From: Macrolepiota albuminosa
Taxonomy: Eukaryota > Basidiomycota > Agaricomycetes > Agaricales > Agaricaceae
Reading direction: 5' to 3'
Assembly: GCA_027475525.1 (NCBI GenBank)
Contig: JAMWFC010000060.1
Span: forward strand, 992,001-1,056,000
Length of the DNA stretch: 64,000 bases
A program made the position numbers and the translations under genes. Position 1 is the stretch's first letter, and each line of letters starts with the position of its first letter. The notes under the pieces were generated by a model. It did no database searches and had not been told where the DNA came from. It saw only the letters and a program-made list of their open reading frames with translations. This document shows positions 10,311-22,822 of this stretch, piece after piece.

Positions 10311-12260
10311 TGGACACAACTGCCTTCCATCCCATGATCCCAACACACACAAACACGTGATGCAATTCCCCTCTTATCCCCATACACCACACAGCGCCAC
10401 ACAAGCACGGATGCATGGGTCAGTTCCCGAAAATCATCATCGGCTATCAGTCATCTCATCTTCAGCACTGGCATTCGGGTCTTCGAATCAGTGCCTCACT
10501 TGGTTTTTATTTTACCCGAGCCTACCCCACTGCAAGCGGCATAGTCATCCTCCAAGCTCGGGTCCGAGCCCGAATCTCTTTATAATCCATCCGGTACCGA
10601 CCTTTCCACCAACTATCAAAGTGAATTTTCACTCTTTTCTCTAGTATCTTTGAGACTTAAGTTCGAAATGGGCCGGGTCCTCGCACCGTGGCTAGACGCT
10701 CTATGATCTCCTCTCTCGAAAGAAAAATATGTTTCTACGAAACAAAGAACGCATCTAGTGAACATGGGGGGTGATGGTACCACCGTTTCAGCTGCAGGTT
10801 TCACATTTCATTTCACCACGTGCGCCACGTACATACCAACATCGAATTCTAAGCTAGCGTCCCAGCTACCGACTTAGATTTCCATTTCTTTTTCTCTTTT
10901 TTCCCTTTCTTCCTTAAAAAAAACACGACCACTATCTATCCTCCACTAGACCCTCAAAAAAAGACGTTCCAAGTCTCAGCTTCAACATACGCATAAATTC
11001 ATCAAAAAAATCATTCCACATTAATCCAGAACCGAGTTCCTGGGTTTCACCATGCTAGCGCGTCCCAACTACCGACTTTTAATTTCCTTTCTTTGCGTTT
11101 TCTTTGCCTTACCTTCTCTTCGCATCCACGAACCCAATCCACCCACGTACATCCAAGAACACTACAAAAAAAAGTCCAAGCAACCGCACGCACGCACGCA
11201 TGCACGCAAACACACTCAACTCAACTCAAACCACACCACTCAAACCAACTAACCAACCACACAAGAAAAAAAACACAACGATAGGTATTATTACTATATT
11301 CACAATGTGGATATCATACACGAAACCAAACGTGTGTGTATGCGCACGCGCGGGTGGGTGTGGCGAGTGTGAGGGGAGGCGGAGGCGTAAGACGTAACAC
11401 GTAAGACGTAAGATGTAAGACAAAGGATAAGGGAGAATAGAGACGGGAGCACGGCAGCACGGGAGACATAAACGAGGCACGGGGGGAGGGGGCGTAGGGA
11501 TGAAATCAATATCAAGAGCTTAAGAAAAAAAAACAAGATCAAGAACGAGAACAAGAACGAGAACAAGAACGTCCTATCAAGAAAAAACACCTGGATCCAA
11601 CGGCAAGGGTGTGTATATGAGGAATTGGGATTGGGTGGGTGTTGGGGAAGAGGTGATGTGGCATAAGAGAATGAGAGGTGAGATGGGAGGTAGGGGCGAG
11701 GGGGGTGTTCAAAATTCACGATCATAATCAAATACATTTCTCGATATCAAGAAGTAATCAATACGCACAAAAAAAAAAGACAAACACAAACAAAAAGACA
11801 AAGAAAAAAGGACACGAAAACCCCAAATACGCAGGTCTATTTGACACAAAACAACAGGGTCCGGGTCTCACAACGAAGAAAAAATCCAAAGGAATGCGAT
11901 GCGATGCGGTAGTGCTATGCGTTGGTGGGGGGCCCAGTTGTAGGTCAAAAAGCCAGCGGACGCCCCGCCCCGACGTCTGTGTTGGGAGTGCGGGGAGTGC
12001 GGGGGTGGGGGTGGGGGTAAGGGTAAGGGTCGGGGTAAGGGTGTGGGAGCGTTCTCGTGATGCGAGGGGGGAGAAGTTTAATAAAAGAAGAACCCTGCAT
12101 GACGCGGCGGGCGGAAGGCGACTAGGTTAAAGTTCGAGTTGATTGGGTTTGATGTTGATGTGAAACGGCGAGTCGGCGCGCGAGGTTCAAGTAAAGGATC
12201 TAGACCCATGCAGAGAAAAAAAAATACATTAATATTTCACGCCATGTGCCAATTGGTATG
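10311..12260. other. Non-coding, low-complexity intergenic DNA
   Basis: No gene is supported. The strand is pyrimidine-rich on the left and purine-rich on the right. It holds a CACG-type microsatellite near 11,180-11,215, GAACAAGAAC repeats at 11,535-11,570, A-runs near 11,770, and a G-run cluster near 12,000. It may include the 3' part or untranslated region of the minus-strand zinc-finger gene, but no continuing exon could be identified. Confidence 0.5.
11990..12053 (+). other. G-run cluster with quadruplex potential
   Basis: More than eight G-tracts of three to five bases, spaced by T, TAA, TC or TGT, lie in about 60 bp. The GGGTAA unit is not a rotation of TTAGGG, so this is not telomeric repeat. 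Confidence 0.6.
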
Positions 12261-12353
12261 TTAGAAACTCACAAAACAAATAAAAACGGCATGTTGGTGA
12301 CAAGACGAAAACAAAAGGAAAAAAACACCAAGCCACCAGCAACAGCAAGTTGC

Positions 12354-12628
12354 GCTGACCGTCGACGCAGGTGTCTGGGGTATTGTACTTGATGTAGCGT
12401 TCGCACGGTCGGCCCTCGTCGCATCGCTTGCAGGCATTGGCGCAGTTGGTGCACTGCTCGCGTCAGTACGGGCACACGCAGCCAAGCAAACACGTACCGC
12501 CATCTTGACCTGTTTGCGCTTCGGGCGGAGTGCGGCGGCCTGGGCATTCGCTGGGGGACAAGTCAGTCAGACAACAACACGTGACGGGAGGGCATACGCT
12601 GGGACGGGGGGCTGGGGTAGTAGACCAT
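12354..12628 (-). pseudogene. Cys-rich fungal zinc-finger regulator, N-terminal exons, degraded
   Basis: Three exons can be read on the minus strand: 12,628-12,598 (ATG, MVYYPSPPSQ), 12,550-12,498 (ending RPKRKQVKMA) and 12,453 to about 12,354, joined by GTATGC...CAG and GTACGT...CAG introns. The product has a basic stretch followed by a cysteine cluster of the type CTNCANACKRCDEGRPCERY. In the fungal family I recall, the last listed position is normally Cys (CERC); here the codon is TAC instead of TGC, which would remove a zinc ligand. After DGQR the expected basic continuation is replaced by unrelated hydrophobic codons. It was probably a nuclear DNA-binding regulator. It is head-to-head with the methyltransferase gene and overlaps its first identifiable exon. 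The family name is not certain. Confidence 0.55.
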
Positions 12629-12830
12629 GCCCTGTGCAGCTCATTTCAAACCTGCGTGGTTGGTTCGCTTATCATCAACAGCAACGCAGTCGCCAAGGCC
12701 ATGGAATCCGTCGATCGAGCCCATTACGTGCGCAACCTCAGCTCCTCATCGCCATACGAAGACTGCCCCCAGTCAGTCTGCTCCTCTCCACATTCCCGCC
12801 TCTCACCAAACTCAGGCCATATAGTCAGTT

Positions 12831-12890
12831 TGATATATCAAAGCGTTGTAAGTACAAGTGAAGCCGTGATATATTACGACTTGTCCTTAC
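12831..12890 (+). repeat. KDZ1 left terminal inverted repeat
   Basis: Aligns with the reverse complement of 22,823-22,882 over about 60 bp at roughly 65-70 percent identity by eye, needing one single-base gap. Shared blocks are TGATATATCA, TTGT, AAGT, AAGC and TGATATATTA. Confidence 0.65.
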
Positions 12891-13355
12891 AAGTACACGT
12901 GACATGACCACGCAGGACCAAATAGCGTCGTTGCCCCCCGGCTGCTTCCCGACCTCTGGCCAAATGGAGGTGTTCCCCATACGTCCGCCTGCCTACAGCG
13001 CGCCTTTCCCGCCGCATCCCACGTGCAGCGGTTCCTGGATCTCATTACAGATCTGTCGATCTCATTTCACAGGGCACAGATCTTTGCAACGTATGTATTT
13101 CTTTTTTTCCACAATATGAATGACATAGAAAAATGGCAAGCACAGCGTTGGACAAGCTCGATCTCCTCATTGCACACTCTGCGCTGTCCCACCTTCAGCT
13201 GATATCAGCGACTATCGTGAAAACGTCACTGCAATTGTTATGCTTCGTCGCTGGCATGGATATCGACAAATAAGAATGTCTGTTGCGGAGGATATCGCTT
13301 TGGCACATGGAGTTGTGAGCCTAAGTTAGATGATTACAAGACCTCAATATATTGC

Positions 13356-13789
13356 ATAAGTATGATCTTATTCGTGTCTTTTTTTTAAATAAAATACAAT
13401 GTTATCGTGTTGGGCACCTGGTGCCATGGTACACGGTACATTGGAGACTATGTAAGCTACGAGGACCAGAGAATGCCATACCCCCTCACGTATGCGGAGA
13501 ATGAGCAGGCCGGTTTTCCATGGCTGTTTTAGACTCTGTCCTCCTGTTACTGTCCATCGTCTGGGTGATTGTATAAGTATGATCTTATTCGTGTCTTTTT
13601 TTTTTAAAAAAAAATCAATATTATCGTGTTGGGCACCTGGTGCCATGGTATACGGTACATCGGAGACTAGGTAAGCTACGAGGACCAGAGAATGCCATAC
13701 CCCCCCACGTATGCGGAGAATGAGCAGGCCGGTTTTCCATGGCCGTTTTAGACTCTGTCCTCCTGTTACTGTCCATTATCTGGGTGTCG
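13356..13789 (+). repeat. 217-bp imperfect tandem repeat, two units
   Basis: Unit one starts at 13,356 and unit two at 13,573, both with ATAAGTATGATCTTATTCG followed by a T-run. They differ at scattered bases and in homopolymer length, so this is a genuine old duplication, unlike the 77-bp ones. No coding potential. Confidence 0.85.
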
Positions 13790-14482
13790 GGGTCACTGTT
13801 CGGGCAGCTACGTTAAGTGACATGCTAAAGAGAAGAGAAGTGAAATCAAGATCCCGCATCCCTTGCAGCCATGTGCTGTGTCTGGCCCCATACGCCACGT
13901 TGACGCGAAGTGGTAAGCATGTCGTCTGAGATCCAGAGTGGGCACATCTGCCTTCATTGGACTAAGAACCTGTGGCACCATACCTGAATAATAGGCAGAG
14001 TAAGTAATGGCCATACACAGCTATCGTCAATATAAAAATACTTAGCTGCATGTACAATACTTGATGCTTCCTCACAATCGAGTTGTTTCTTCTCCATCAG
14101 CTCCATACATTTGTTAGCCGTGATGTGCTCTACTTCACGTGGAGCCTCCCAGCGCATTGGCAAATCAAGGGCACTGCATGAAGACAATGCTCGTTCTCAA
14201 CATTGTAAGTGTAACCAAAGTGGCACCGTGATGACTCTTGCAAAGAGTCGTGCTGGGGTGGGGAGTTGGGTGGGGAGTTGGCCTGCGTGTGCGTATTGCT
14301 GAACTACTGAAGAGTAACATGATGCAGCACAAAGGCATGGGAAGTCGGGAGGTGCTAGATACCAAAAAAATTTTCGCATTGTATTATGTAATGCTACTAC
14401 AGGTACAATATGAACTCAAGAAAATTGGACGACTTGTGATAGCAAAAACACATTAGATACGCAAGAAAATAAATGAGCAAAT
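13790..14482. other. KDZ1 subterminal non-coding region
   Basis: No gene is supported; the open frames found are 60-77 codons and unlike any family known to me. Confidence 0.4.
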
Positions 14483-16370
14483 TTACTTCCTTGCGCTAAA
14501 GACAATAGATAAACTTTGATGTATGGGTTGCAAAGATGGATTAATGACTGACCGTGTATTTTTTTTACCTCTCCTCTTCCCATAAACAGGTCTATCAGTC
14601 GCCTTCTCAAGTGTCTTTCCATCTGCATCTACGGTGAGGGGGATGACTTCTTTAGTCCTGGTTGGCTTGCGTATACGTTTCCCTGTGACAGTCACATCGT
14701 TGTTCAAGACATTCTTCGGTTGGAGATTCAGTGTCGCTTGAGACCTCAGAGTTTTCTGCTTTTTCAATCGTGGTTCTTCGGTTGTTGGTGTGATAGAATG
14801 TTTTTTTGAGCCCGAAAGAAGACCACTGCGATTTGCCTCTTCCAGAGATGCTGAGTGCGAGTGAGAAGCAATAGAGTTAGCAGGAGGTTCTGCATGGAAC
14901 GTAAGAGGGAAAATAAATGGATCCAAGGTAGGAGGCTGCAGCGCTGAAATCTGTGGTGCCTCTGGAACACTTGTGGGTGAGAGAGTGGATGGCGACTGGT
15001 CAAAATCTGCCAGAGATGCTTCCAGAGCTAAAGGTTGGAAAGTTGATGGCTGAGGCGATACTGTGGGAGGCTGAGATGCTGACAAAGATGCTTCTGCGAT
15101 GGTTATAGGAGCCGGTGGGACTGCAGATGTAGCATGCGTGATATTTGATGATAGCGAGGCATTTGATAGCAGCTGAGGGTCAATAAGTCCCATGTCAAAC
15201 GTTGAGCTGTCATCCTCATTTTCTGAATCCGACATTATACAGTTGAGGGTACTCTCTGTCGCTAGAATATTGCTATCCTCGTTTGTGAGTGGAGTGTCCA
15301 ACCTTGACTCTCCTGAATTAAGTGCGCGAGCCAGACAAACATTGGGAGCTACTCAAAGCATCAATAAAGAATCTCAAAGATAAAAATCACTTACAAAAAC
15401 ACGACGAAACAAAGTTCAAAAAGGGTTTCAAAACCTGCCCATCGTAATCATCATGAGATGTCTTAAATGAATGATTGAGTGTGTTCCTGCCAAAATTGAA
15501 ACTATAGATGCTTGAGGCAGTATATCAGGAGAAAGGACTTGACAACATACGACACTGTTCGGACTTGTCCATTTGGATAAGTCGGATCTGGCCCACCACC
15601 AAGAAAAGTCCAAACCCAACCAGTTTGTTCTTGTAACGTATGATGCATCTGTTTAATAGCATCAGGAATAGATGCTATTGCCCTGTCATGTCAAACTATG
15701 AGAACAGTAAGAAACTCGAACCGAAGTAAACTGGCTCACGATGCATATTCCTGAGGGGATCGAACTAAATTTGAACCTGAAGGCATATCATTGTTACTCT
15801 CTTTGGCTTGACAATTGAATTCTTCAATAATCATGCTTCGGACTTCCTCCGATTCGGCTTCCCAGCATTCCTTAATCTTGCGTTTCACAACTCCAAGTGG
15901 ATAGCGTTGATGTTCATCCATCTTCTTCAGTTCCTCATCAACCTTCGGTTTGATTTTCGTCTTGTAGAATTTTGCCGCATAAAATTCGGTAATCTGTAAG
16001 CGGCGGGTGGACTTTGAATTCAATTCAAAAGAGATTTTATTGGTCTTTTTTCCTCTTTTCATTGCTTGGGATCTGTTCTGATACCACTCTCGGAGCTGCT
16101 GTAAAACAAAAATGTAAGTCAGGGTTTAGTTTCAATCAACAATTTTACCTTTTTTTTCGCTGCAATGATTTCTCCTAACTTTGATTCCTGATCTTCCAAG
16201 CTGACACCACTCTCATTATCACAGACTGCCGGCCACCGCTTAAACCACTTGCGCTCAATAGAAGGCCAAAATTTGGAAAGGATCCCTTTTGTCTGATGAA
16301 GAAGATATTTTTCTATGTAACTCTCCAGAAATGTTTTCTGTTCGTCTGTAGCCCAACCACGAGGTGCCAT
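14483..16370 (-). CDS. KDZ1 accessory protein of a mushroom-expanded family (WATDEQ-type)
   Basis: The ATG at 16,370 begins MAPRGWATDEQKTFLESYI, followed by a Trp-rich module FWPSIERKWFKRWP. A GTAAAA...CAG intron joins this to QQLREWYQNRSQ and a Lys-rich helical region to about 15,738. The next exon, in another frame, gives QTGWVWTFLGGGPDPTYP and then SFKTSHDDYDGQVLKPFLNF. A last exon from about 15,301 gives a long Ser/Pro/Thr-rich tail with a basic KRIRKPTR segment. I recognise the order of modules (N-terminal WAT..E, FWP..W, then GW..GGGPDP and YD..V) from many mushroom proteins of unknown role found near such transposons. No catalytic motif is visible. All exons appear open, so it may be functional. 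It diverges from the transposase across the element. Confidence 0.6.
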
Positions 16371-16634
16371 CCTATATACCATATGATGATTGATATAAAT
16401 ACTTTTTAAGACACACACCTTAATAGTTGGCTCACCGACTCAATATTCCAGATATCTGTTTTCGGGCCGAAGAGACTGGTAAATTCGATCAACTGTATAG
16501 TTACTAATTGTGGCTGCGTTCAACCAGCACGGACTTTGAACTTTAGTACATTTTATTACCAATTTGTATGATCGTCAATGTGTTTACATTCAAATGGGCA
16601 AAGTGTATATATAGCGCAAACTAGTATACTACAA

Positions 16635-17100
16635 TCAGTCAGTTTGATAAACAAGTTGCTTTGTACGATGAGCCTTGATAACTGCATCCGGTTCAAGTAG
16701 TGTCAGCATTATGATATCCTCAAGCCGGCTAATGATACTCCGAATATGTTGGGCCACCTGCTCGGCCTTGTTCCATTTTTTTCCCACCCCCTCTGACTGA
16801 AGGATTGCGTGCTGAGACTGCTGTACCTTGGTCAAGAACTCCTGAAATTTGACCACCGCATCTTCAAATATTGTGCTGGCAGGATCAGTGGGAAGGAGGG
16901 CAGTCATATAAATTTTCATCAATGATTCGAAATACGCATAAGTAGTTTTGCCAATGATTTCATCAACTTCGTGCTTGACTGTTTCGATTTTGTGGATCCA
17001 GAAGGATAGATTTTGTTTCTCAGCTCTGAATAAATAATATAAACAAGTTACAGTAGTATAATGAGGCTAACATACTGCTTGGTGTCTGGAATAGTCGACA
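16635..17100 (-). CDS. Small helical protein, KDZ1 cargo, unknown
   Basis: Exon one starts at the ATG at 17,100 (MSTIPDTKQ) and is joined by a GTATGT...CAG intron to an exon running to 16,635, for about 138 residues. The product is mostly helical by composition (FWIHKIETVKHEVDEIIGK, VVKFQEFLTKVQQSQ, VAQHIRSIISRLEDIIM), with no membrane segment, signal peptide or cysteine motif. I do not recognise a family. The intact splice frame and its place between two other element genes suggest a real accessory gene. Confidence 0.45.
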
Positions 17101-17251
17101 TGGTGCTAGTTGGCTTGGTTGAGGTAGCCTGAGCAGTATGTAAAGCTCTGAAGAATATTCAATATCATGTTAGAATGCTCTGATATGTAAATTTACTGTT
17201 TATGCTTTCTGTACTGTTCATTACGGCAAGTGCGAATATGTTCTCTGTTTC

Positions 17252-18408
17252 TTGACAAATCTTGAGAATACAAACAGAAATGCAAAAACTATCCTTACCT
17301 ATGATAACTCTGCTTGCTTCTGGCATTCCGAGCAAGCCTTCGTTCTTCTGAAGTGTTATATATTGGAGGTCGAGCCATATATGTTTACAGATGAACTGAT
17401 GAAGAGAATCAGAGTAAAGATCAAGGCAAAATCAAAAGCGAACTTGAGCATGTATTTGGCTTCGTCTGACGAAAACTCAAAAACTCTATATAATTTGAAA
17501 ATTTTTCTTTGAATACTTATTAGGGCATTAACAGATATATTTAAACACTTTAAAGGAGCAAGTTATAATGCTAGCAAGTACATTATCGATGGTCAGTTTA
17601 GCCACTTGGCCCATGCTTGATTATTTGTATATGTTGTGATCAAGGAACACAGGGCCGATGAAACAAAGTTCATTTTTTTCCATTTCAAAAATTCACCCGA
17701 CTCGGTAAGTTAACTCATATCAGTAATCACTCGGCTACTAAATATATCATAGTCAATGTCTCAGAAGAAAGATCTGCCTCTTGGTGTCTTCTTTGGTGAT
17801 AAATGGTGCAGTGATCCTATTCAGAGCGCAGTCTTGAAAAGTGTTGCAGCAATTTTCATGCGAGCATCACGAGAGGCAAAACTGGAGGAATTTTTCCGTC
17901 TCTTCCACCTCATGTGGAATGATCGGTTCCCTTTTCTGGTTAGCACTAATTTGGAAGTTTGGAAACAGACTGTGCATCGTCAAGTGAGTCTCAGACTGAG
18001 CTAAACCTTTCTTCTAACTTTACAAACAGATGATCTGGGCTGGACTGGTTTTTGGGCAGAGTTATGCTCAGTCTGAGTTCGACCACTGGCAAAAGCTGCT
18101 CAGTATTGAATATGATCGTAAACAACGTGTATGTTTTTTAACACTTTCCCACTCCATCTTTTAAGCTTATTATGCAGCGCATTTATTTCCTAACATGGGC
18201 TCGGTCTGGTGTTGAATTATGCCATAAACAATATGATTCTGTAATCACTCCTTTAGAACGTCGCATTGTTTTTATGACAGAAGAGGAGCGTTATCAAGGC
18301 TTGGTTCAAGACCTCAACGGAATGATTTTTCATCATGGGCAGGGTGAATTTACTAATGTGGCTATTGCTCTTCGGAAGGAGCAGAAGTCTTTGGGTCTAT
18401 TTCCTTAA
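17252..18408 (+). pseudogene. Unrecognised multi-exon KDZ1 cargo gene
   Basis: The best-supported part begins near 17,640 and reads HRADETKFIFFHFKNSPDS. It is spliced (GTAAGT...ATAG) to MSQKKDLPLGVFFGDKWCSD at 17,756, then by GTGAGT...CAG to MIWAGLVFGQSYAQ at 18,030 and by GTATGT...CAG to RIYFLTWARSGVELCHKQYD at 18,179, ending at 18,408. Upstream, 17,252-17,512 is open and then meets stops around 17,510 and 17,620. The protein has aromatic-rich segments (FFRLFHLMWNDRFPFLV) but no motif I recognise. The downstream exons look well preserved, so either the 5' part contains an unrecognised intron or the gene is partly decayed. Function unknown. Confidence 0.4.
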
Positions 18409-18622
18409 TAGAATTGTACATGCATATCTACTATCTATCGATAGCATGAAGTAGTACTTAGATTCTATTACTTACTTTGAAAGACTTCAAACTTAATGCC
18501 ACGTGATGAGTGATTTGAGTTTGTTGATATTCTCATCAGATATCAACTTAAGTTATTTCGTAGCCTATAAAAACCTCAGTATGTATTTATGTCTTATGGT
18601 TAACAAGCACATACTACTCATC

Positions 18623-21600
18623 ATGGCACCCAGAAAGCGACAGTATGAAGACTGTGATTATGATACTTTTACGGCTGACACCTTGCCTCTATCCACTCAA
18701 TCCAATGTTACGTCCTTGCCTCATACTACATATGAGACAAATCAAGACGGTACCAGTTTATCTATCACTCATCAATATATTCCGATTGAATTTACTCACC
18801 ACATCGGATCTCACCTCCATACATCGCTGGCTGATGTTGATTCAACGCAGCCTGAAGATTTCCAATTTACAGTTAATTCAAGTGAACATCAAAATGAAGT
18901 CTACGATAGCATTTCTTATCATTGGATGGACCCTAATGATGTCGACATAGTAGATGAGCCTGCTAAGCGGAGAAGGACTCTTGCAACCGTAAGTATGCTA
19001 TATTCTCTTCCTTTCTTTTGTATATGTAATATAGAATCTTTTTGGCTACAGGATAATCCACTGCAACTTTGGGAAGCTGATATTGACCATTATCTCCATG
19101 AGCTTTTACGACTTGAAGGACCAGCTGATGTTTTTTTATGCTGTGTCGATTGCTCCTCATATTCTATCACAGCAATCAGCAGCCATCTACTCTATCATTG
19201 CCTTGAGTGCATGGATCATCGTTTTCGATGTCGCGCTTGTTTTATCGCAACTCATCATACATTACCTCTTCATCGTGTTGAAGTAAGCCACTACTGCTCT
19301 CCTGTTTCGTAGTGATTCTCATGAGTCTCCTTTTTTCTACAGTCCTGGAATGGCATAGTCTTCGAATCTACCAGTCTAAAACAGCTGGGACTCTCTATCC
19401 AACTTGGTCACCCCAATGGTGAATCATGCCCAAACCATGTCATTATTAGTGACTTTACAATTCTTCACATCAACGGCATTCACCAAGTCAACATGCAGTA
19501 TTGCAACTGCACTTCCGTTGAACAACAAAATATTCAGCTCCTTCGCTCGCGTCTCTTTCCTGCAACAACAGTCTATCCCCAGACAGCAGCCACTTTCGAA
19601 CTGTTACACCAATTCCAGCTTCTGAGCTTTATGTCAAAGGTTTCAGCCTTTGAATATTATCAGACTCTTGTTCGTCTAACCGACAACACAGGGACAGTCG
19701 TATTGCCAGTAAGTACTTTATATTAATGGATGAGATATTTATTAACCTAAATAGGATCGTTACATTCCATTTCTAAGAATGATACGGGAATGGCGACACC
19801 TAACGCTACTTAAACGTAGTGGTCGTGGTCATGACCCAACTGGAGTCAAAGGAACTCGTCCAGGAGAATGTGCGGTTTTGTGTCCAGCATGTCCACTTCC
19901 TGGCATCAACCTTCCTCCTGACTGGGCATCGGCACCACCCCACAAGGAGTAAGTAATAGCCTTTCTTTTTTGTGATTGATAGGATGACTAAAGCCAACAC
20001 GTCAGATGGTTGTATGCGCTGTTTGTGGGCATTGATGCAAACTTCCGCCTGAAACGGCTCACAAATTCCAATACTCAGAGAGACCCTGGCCTCAATCATG
20101 GATATGCTTATTTCGTAGAAGAAACTAGTTACAGGCAATACCTAGGCAAATTCCTCCCTTGCATTGCTGATGACACAAGTACATGCCATAATCACGATGC
20201 TATCAAATCAGCAAGTATTCGAGGCGGAAAAGGTGTAGATACAAGTGGTGTGGGTAAGACGGAATGTGCACGTCATGATATGAAACGACCCCTGTCTATC
20301 TGTGACCTTCAGAAGGGTGAGCGGTAAGTGTAACATATGCCATTCATCATGTAATCCTGATACAATTTGGCAGATATGTCAACATGGACTTCTCTTTTCA
20401 GTCTAGCATTGGATATAATGCTCCAAAACTGCTTGTAGTTTCATACGACATCGCATGTCAGTGGAGCCGTGATTTACGTGGTCGCTGCAGACTTTACAAG
20501 GAATTTGGATTACCAGATCCTTTTGTCAACCGTCAGCTGAGGTATGTGTGAGTGACTCTCAACTTGTGTTAAATTTCACGCTGTCCTCCCGAGGTTTCTT
20601 GTCCCAAAGTTTCATCTGATCGCACATATCCAGAAATGCCAGGTCAACTACTCTTTCAACTTCACCCCCCATGTCGGTCGAACTGATGGTGAAGCTCCGG
20701 AACGTGGCTGGGCTGCTGTCAATGCCATGGCAAATAGCACAAAAGAAATGGGTCCAGGGTCTCGACATGATACCCTTGATGATCACTTTGGAGATTATAA
20801 TTGGCGCAAGATTATGTCTCTTCGTAAGTAGTTCAGTATTTATGACAACTTATAATATATTTTCTACATCATTACAGCATCTACATTTGTTCGAAAGGTC
20901 CATCAGGCGATAGCTCAACGTGAAGAGCATGTGACTGCTTTTCGAGAGTTTGATGCTGCTCTTCCCAAAAAAGATGTATTGAATTGGACAGCGATGGTAC
21001 AGGCATGGGAGCAGAACCCTGGAGATACAATCAATCCTTTTCAGGCAGTCACCGCAAGTCAGTTCTTGTAATTGCTTTATATATACCCTGTGAACTTACA
21101 CTATTGGCAGAGGTTACTGAAAATTCTGTCCGCTTGCAACTGGCTCAAGAGGATGAAGCACAACTTCGTGAAGATCTCACCTCTGATATTCATGCCACTC
21201 TCCATGATGATGTTCCACCAGGCCGTCTCATTGCTCAAGGTTTAGAATTGGAGGATCATCAGTGTGTTTGTCTCCTTTTGGACTTTTTTCTTAGCTGTAC
21301 TCACCAAGAATGCAGGCGCCTTCTTCGGAATGAAATAAAGGGCTTGGGTCCACATTCAACAAGTCTTCAACGCTCCAGAGTTGTTGAACGGAGCAACCGC
21401 CTCTTTCGCAAGATTGAGGCATGGATAAGTATTCAGGTCTTGTACATGCCAACGGCCGCAAGCCTTCGACTACGTGAGGATCGACTCAGCAATTCTGAAC
21501 ATGTGGCAACGGCTGATATAAAGCTTTACCTACCATCAGCCATGGTAGATAAGGTATACTGTGACCGGAAGTTCCAGGAGATTGAATGGAGGTTGCGCTA

Positions 21601-22349
21601 CGCACAGGCGCATGAAACCCTCTATGAGATCCGTAGTGCTATATTAACCCGTTCCCAGATGTATAAATCAAAGGACACTCTGGTACGGGGCCAACGCATG
21701 CACACTCGTAGTCTGGCTCTTCTCCAGACCGTCTCCAGCCGCATCAGCAATGGAATGGCAAGATATAAGCAGATCCGTGAGGCTCTTATGCGCCTTGCTG
21801 TACCACTCCGGAAGATTGGTTGGGATACGATCCTTCAAGAATTGAGCATTGCTGATGTTGGGGGGATCACGGCATTAGAAGACAAGCGCTCGGAGGGCTC
21901 ACGGACTATCAGTTGGATTTGGAAGCTGTCAGATGGTGATGCCATGGAGGGCGAGGGGAAACAGGAAGGTTTGTCATCTGTCTGCTAACGTTCTAGTGAA
22001 CTAGTTTGTCTCACTGTTTCCAGCACTCCGCATTGAGTGGTGCAAAGCCAGGGCTCGTGCACATCGATGGCAAGAGGAGTGTATGCTCCTCAATGAAGAG
22101 ATGCGAAGGGTTGTATCATTTTTTATCCATCAGGAGAATGTATGGGCTGCACGCGCCCTTCAGGCCTATTCACACGTTGATGACAATACTGCAATTGGCC
22201 TAAAAGCCTATGCGCAACAACAGGCGGTTCTCCAGAAACGATTACGTATGATATGTGAACAGAAATGGACAGGTTTGAGCTCTCAGCTCAATACTGGCAT
22301 CGGTGCGCCAGACGGAGACCAATATCATGTTGAACATCCTATGTCATAA
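18623..22349 (+). CDS. CxC2-KDZ transposase, apparently intact
   Basis: The gene starts at MAPRKRQYEDCDY (18,623) and runs through about eleven exons split by short GT-AG introns to the stop at 22,349, giving about 1,000 residues. In order: an acidic/Ser-Thr N-terminus; the CxC2 cysteine cluster (CCVDCSS.., CLECMDHRFRCRACF.., LPLHRVE) at about 19,130-19,283; a conserved region CPNH..NGIHQVNMQYCNC and YPQTAATFELLHQF; then the KDZ nuclease. Candidate catalytic acids are D in GIDANFR (about 20,030), D in SYDIACQW (about 20,445) and E in GEAPERGW (about 20,695). The C-terminal helical part includes KARARAHRWQEEC and HQENVWAARALQAY. I found no stop or frame shift needing explanation other than introns, so it may be active. 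It would cut and join element ends in the nucleus. Confidence 0.8.
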
Positions 22350-22582
22350 AACTTTTATGTTTTTCTATGTTGTAAAAACTTCTTTGTTTTTCTTTGTCGT
22401 AAAAACTTATGTAAAAACTTTTATAGACATGGACATTACAATATGATCAATTGCGTTCTCTATCATAAAACTTTTATGTTTTTCTATGTTGTAAAAACTT
22501 CTATGTTTTTCTTTGTCATAAAAACTTTCGTAAAAACTTTTATAGACATGGACATTACAATATGATACATTGCGGTTCTCTC
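22345..22582 (+). repeat. 119-bp imperfect tandem repeat, two units
   Basis: CATAAAACTTTTATG recurs at 22,345 and 22,464, followed by alternating GTAAAAACTT and TTTTTCT(A/T)TGT words and GACATGGACATTACAATATG. It lies just after the transposase stop and could hold its terminator region. Confidence 0.8.
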
Positions 22583-22822
22583 GCAACAATTACGTATGAT
22601 GCCAACCAGAGAGAGGAAAAGTGCCTGAGATTAAATCGAATTAAAATCTTTGATGTGTGCTATGATGGGGTGAGCGACGAGCCGAGGCAATCGGAGTAGT
22701 CTGGGCATTGTCTACCACAACGTGAGCAGGTGTTTGGGCATCGCCATTGAGCAGGTCACCAATCGTGAGAAGGATTTCAGCTGCACGTGAGGCTACAAGG
22801 CTTGCATATATCAGATCAGTCT

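Noticed and set aside
11990..12053. Interstitial telomere repeat
   Set aside because: The unit is GGGTAA/GGGTGT, not a rotation of TTAGGG, and it is not tandemly regular.
11052..12130. Several open frames of 60-150 codons on both strands
   Set aside because: Low-complexity DNA (CA, GA and A runs) gives open frames in many registers; none has credible protein composition.
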